The notes below the pieces were generated by a model. It made no database searches, was not told the DNA's origin, and saw only the letters and a list, made by a program, of their open reading frames with translations. The position numbers were made by a program, and so were the translations under genes. Shown piece after piece: positions 63,647-64,000 of a stretch of DNA of 64,000 nucleotides. Location of the stretch: NCBI RefSeq assembly GCF_000633395.1, contig NZ_AYMU01000012.1:1-64000 (forward strand). Direction: 5' to 3'. This DNA comes from Pseudomonas sp. PH1b (GTDB lineage Bacteria > Pseudomonadota > Gammaproteobacteria > Pseudomonadales > Pseudomonadaceae). Each line of letters opens with the position of its first letter. Positions within the stretch are counted from its first letter, which is position 1.

Positions 63647-64000
63647 TTATGGGTAAGCGACGTACACATCGCTCAGCAGATCGGCCGGGCTCGGCTTGGG
63701 GTCCGACTTGGCCTTGCGCACCGCGTCCTCGATCAGCGCTTCCACCTCTGCATCGATCTGCTCCAGCTGGCTGGCCTGCAGCAGTCCGGAACGAGTGGTG
63801 CTCTGGCGAAACTGCATCAGGCAGTCGTTGTGCTCGCGGTAATGCTTGACCTCGTCGGGGGCGCGGTAGGTCTGGGCGTCGCCCTCGAAGTGGCCGTAGT
63901 AGCGGGTCAGCTTGACCTCGATCAGCGACGGCCCTTCCCCGGCCCGAGCCCGCTCCACGGCAGCGCAGGCGGCTTCGTGCACGGCGAAGAAATCAAATCC
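63647..64000 (-). CDS. acoA: Acetoin dehydrogenase E1 component, alpha subunit (partial, C-terminal part)
   Basis: The last 117 residues of the thiamine-diphosphate-dependent alpha subunit (GPSLIEVKLTRYYGHFEGD; EVEALIEDAVRKAKSDPKP). The open frame continues past the right edge of the window, so the N-terminal two thirds, with the diphosphate-binding motif, are outside. With AcoB it decarboxylates/cleaves acetoin. Confidence 0.9.
   Translation of the reverse strand, partial: GFDFFAVHEAACAAVERARAGEGPSLIEVKLTRYYGHFEGDAQTYRAPDEVKHYREHNDCLMQFRQSTTRSGLLQASQLEQIDAEVEALIEDAVRKAKSDPKPSPADLLSDVYVAYP

Overview
The window is high-GC, densely coded DNA from a fluorescent Pseudomonas (P. fluorescens/protegens/putida type). 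This is inferred from the gene neighbourhoods (an exa/ped quinoprotein cluster, an amaD/dpkA D-lysine cluster, an aco acetoin operon) and from the many paired REP (REPIN) palindromes with the core GTAGGAGCCGGCTTGCCGGC between genes. No rRNA, tRNA, integrase, transposase or CRISPR array was seen.

Layout. 0.1-15.3 kb: periplasmic PQQ-dependent alcohol oxidation. It holds the quinoprotein ethanol dehydrogenase (exaA), its cytochrome c, a SoxYZ-like carrier and a zinc metallohydrolase, a pentapeptide-repeat protein, two LuxR-type response regulators, two histidine kinases, a FIST sensor protein, a CXXCW-family protein and a porin. A recurring palindrome close to TACTACC-TT-GGTAGTA lies upstream of several of these units and probably ties them into one regulon. 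15.5-22.0 kb: D-lysine uptake and catabolism (dpkA, an RpiR regulator, a complete polar amino-acid ABC transporter, amaD). 22.0-26.1 kb: an AT-rich insert with a single large gene fusing a calcineurin-like metallophosphoesterase to a STAND-like P-loop NTPase and a helical-repeat tail, a strong candidate for an undescribed single-gene defence system. 26.2-31.3 kb: a His-Xaa-Ser (hxsDBCA) island with two radical SAM maturases and a Ser/His-rich exported substrate, bracketed by a roughly 0.6 kb direct repeat that includes a duplicated gene end.

31.3-38.7 kb: small stress and regulatory units: a MocR regulator divergent from an acetyltransferase/azoreductase pair and an AhpD-like protein; an arsR-arsC-arsH operon with no efflux pump; a truncated HicB antitoxin; and a MarR regulator divergent from a monooxygenase-like protein and a small membrane protein. 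39.2-51.1 kb: a chemoreceptor, two paralogous DUF6572/Imm32-type immunity modules (one decayed), and between them an accessory cell-wall cluster of three penicillin-binding proteins plus a peptidoglycan-binding lipoprotein, next to a LysR regulator. 51.1-60.2 kb: a cytochrome c, an AraC-GyrI regulator, a MerR-methyltransferase fusion, an acetyltransferase, a LysR/M20 peptidase/MFS transporter unit and a lipoprotein. 60.3-64.0 kb: the acetoin catabolic operon acoA(partial)-acoB-acoC-2,3-butanediol dehydrogenase, read on the minus strand and cut by the window end.

Alcohol oxidation at the cell surface, D-lysine use and acetoin/butanediol use all feed central metabolism and fit a soil or rhizosphere lifestyle. 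The AT-rich and lower-GC islands (22-31 kb) and the immunity modules are the accessory part of the window.
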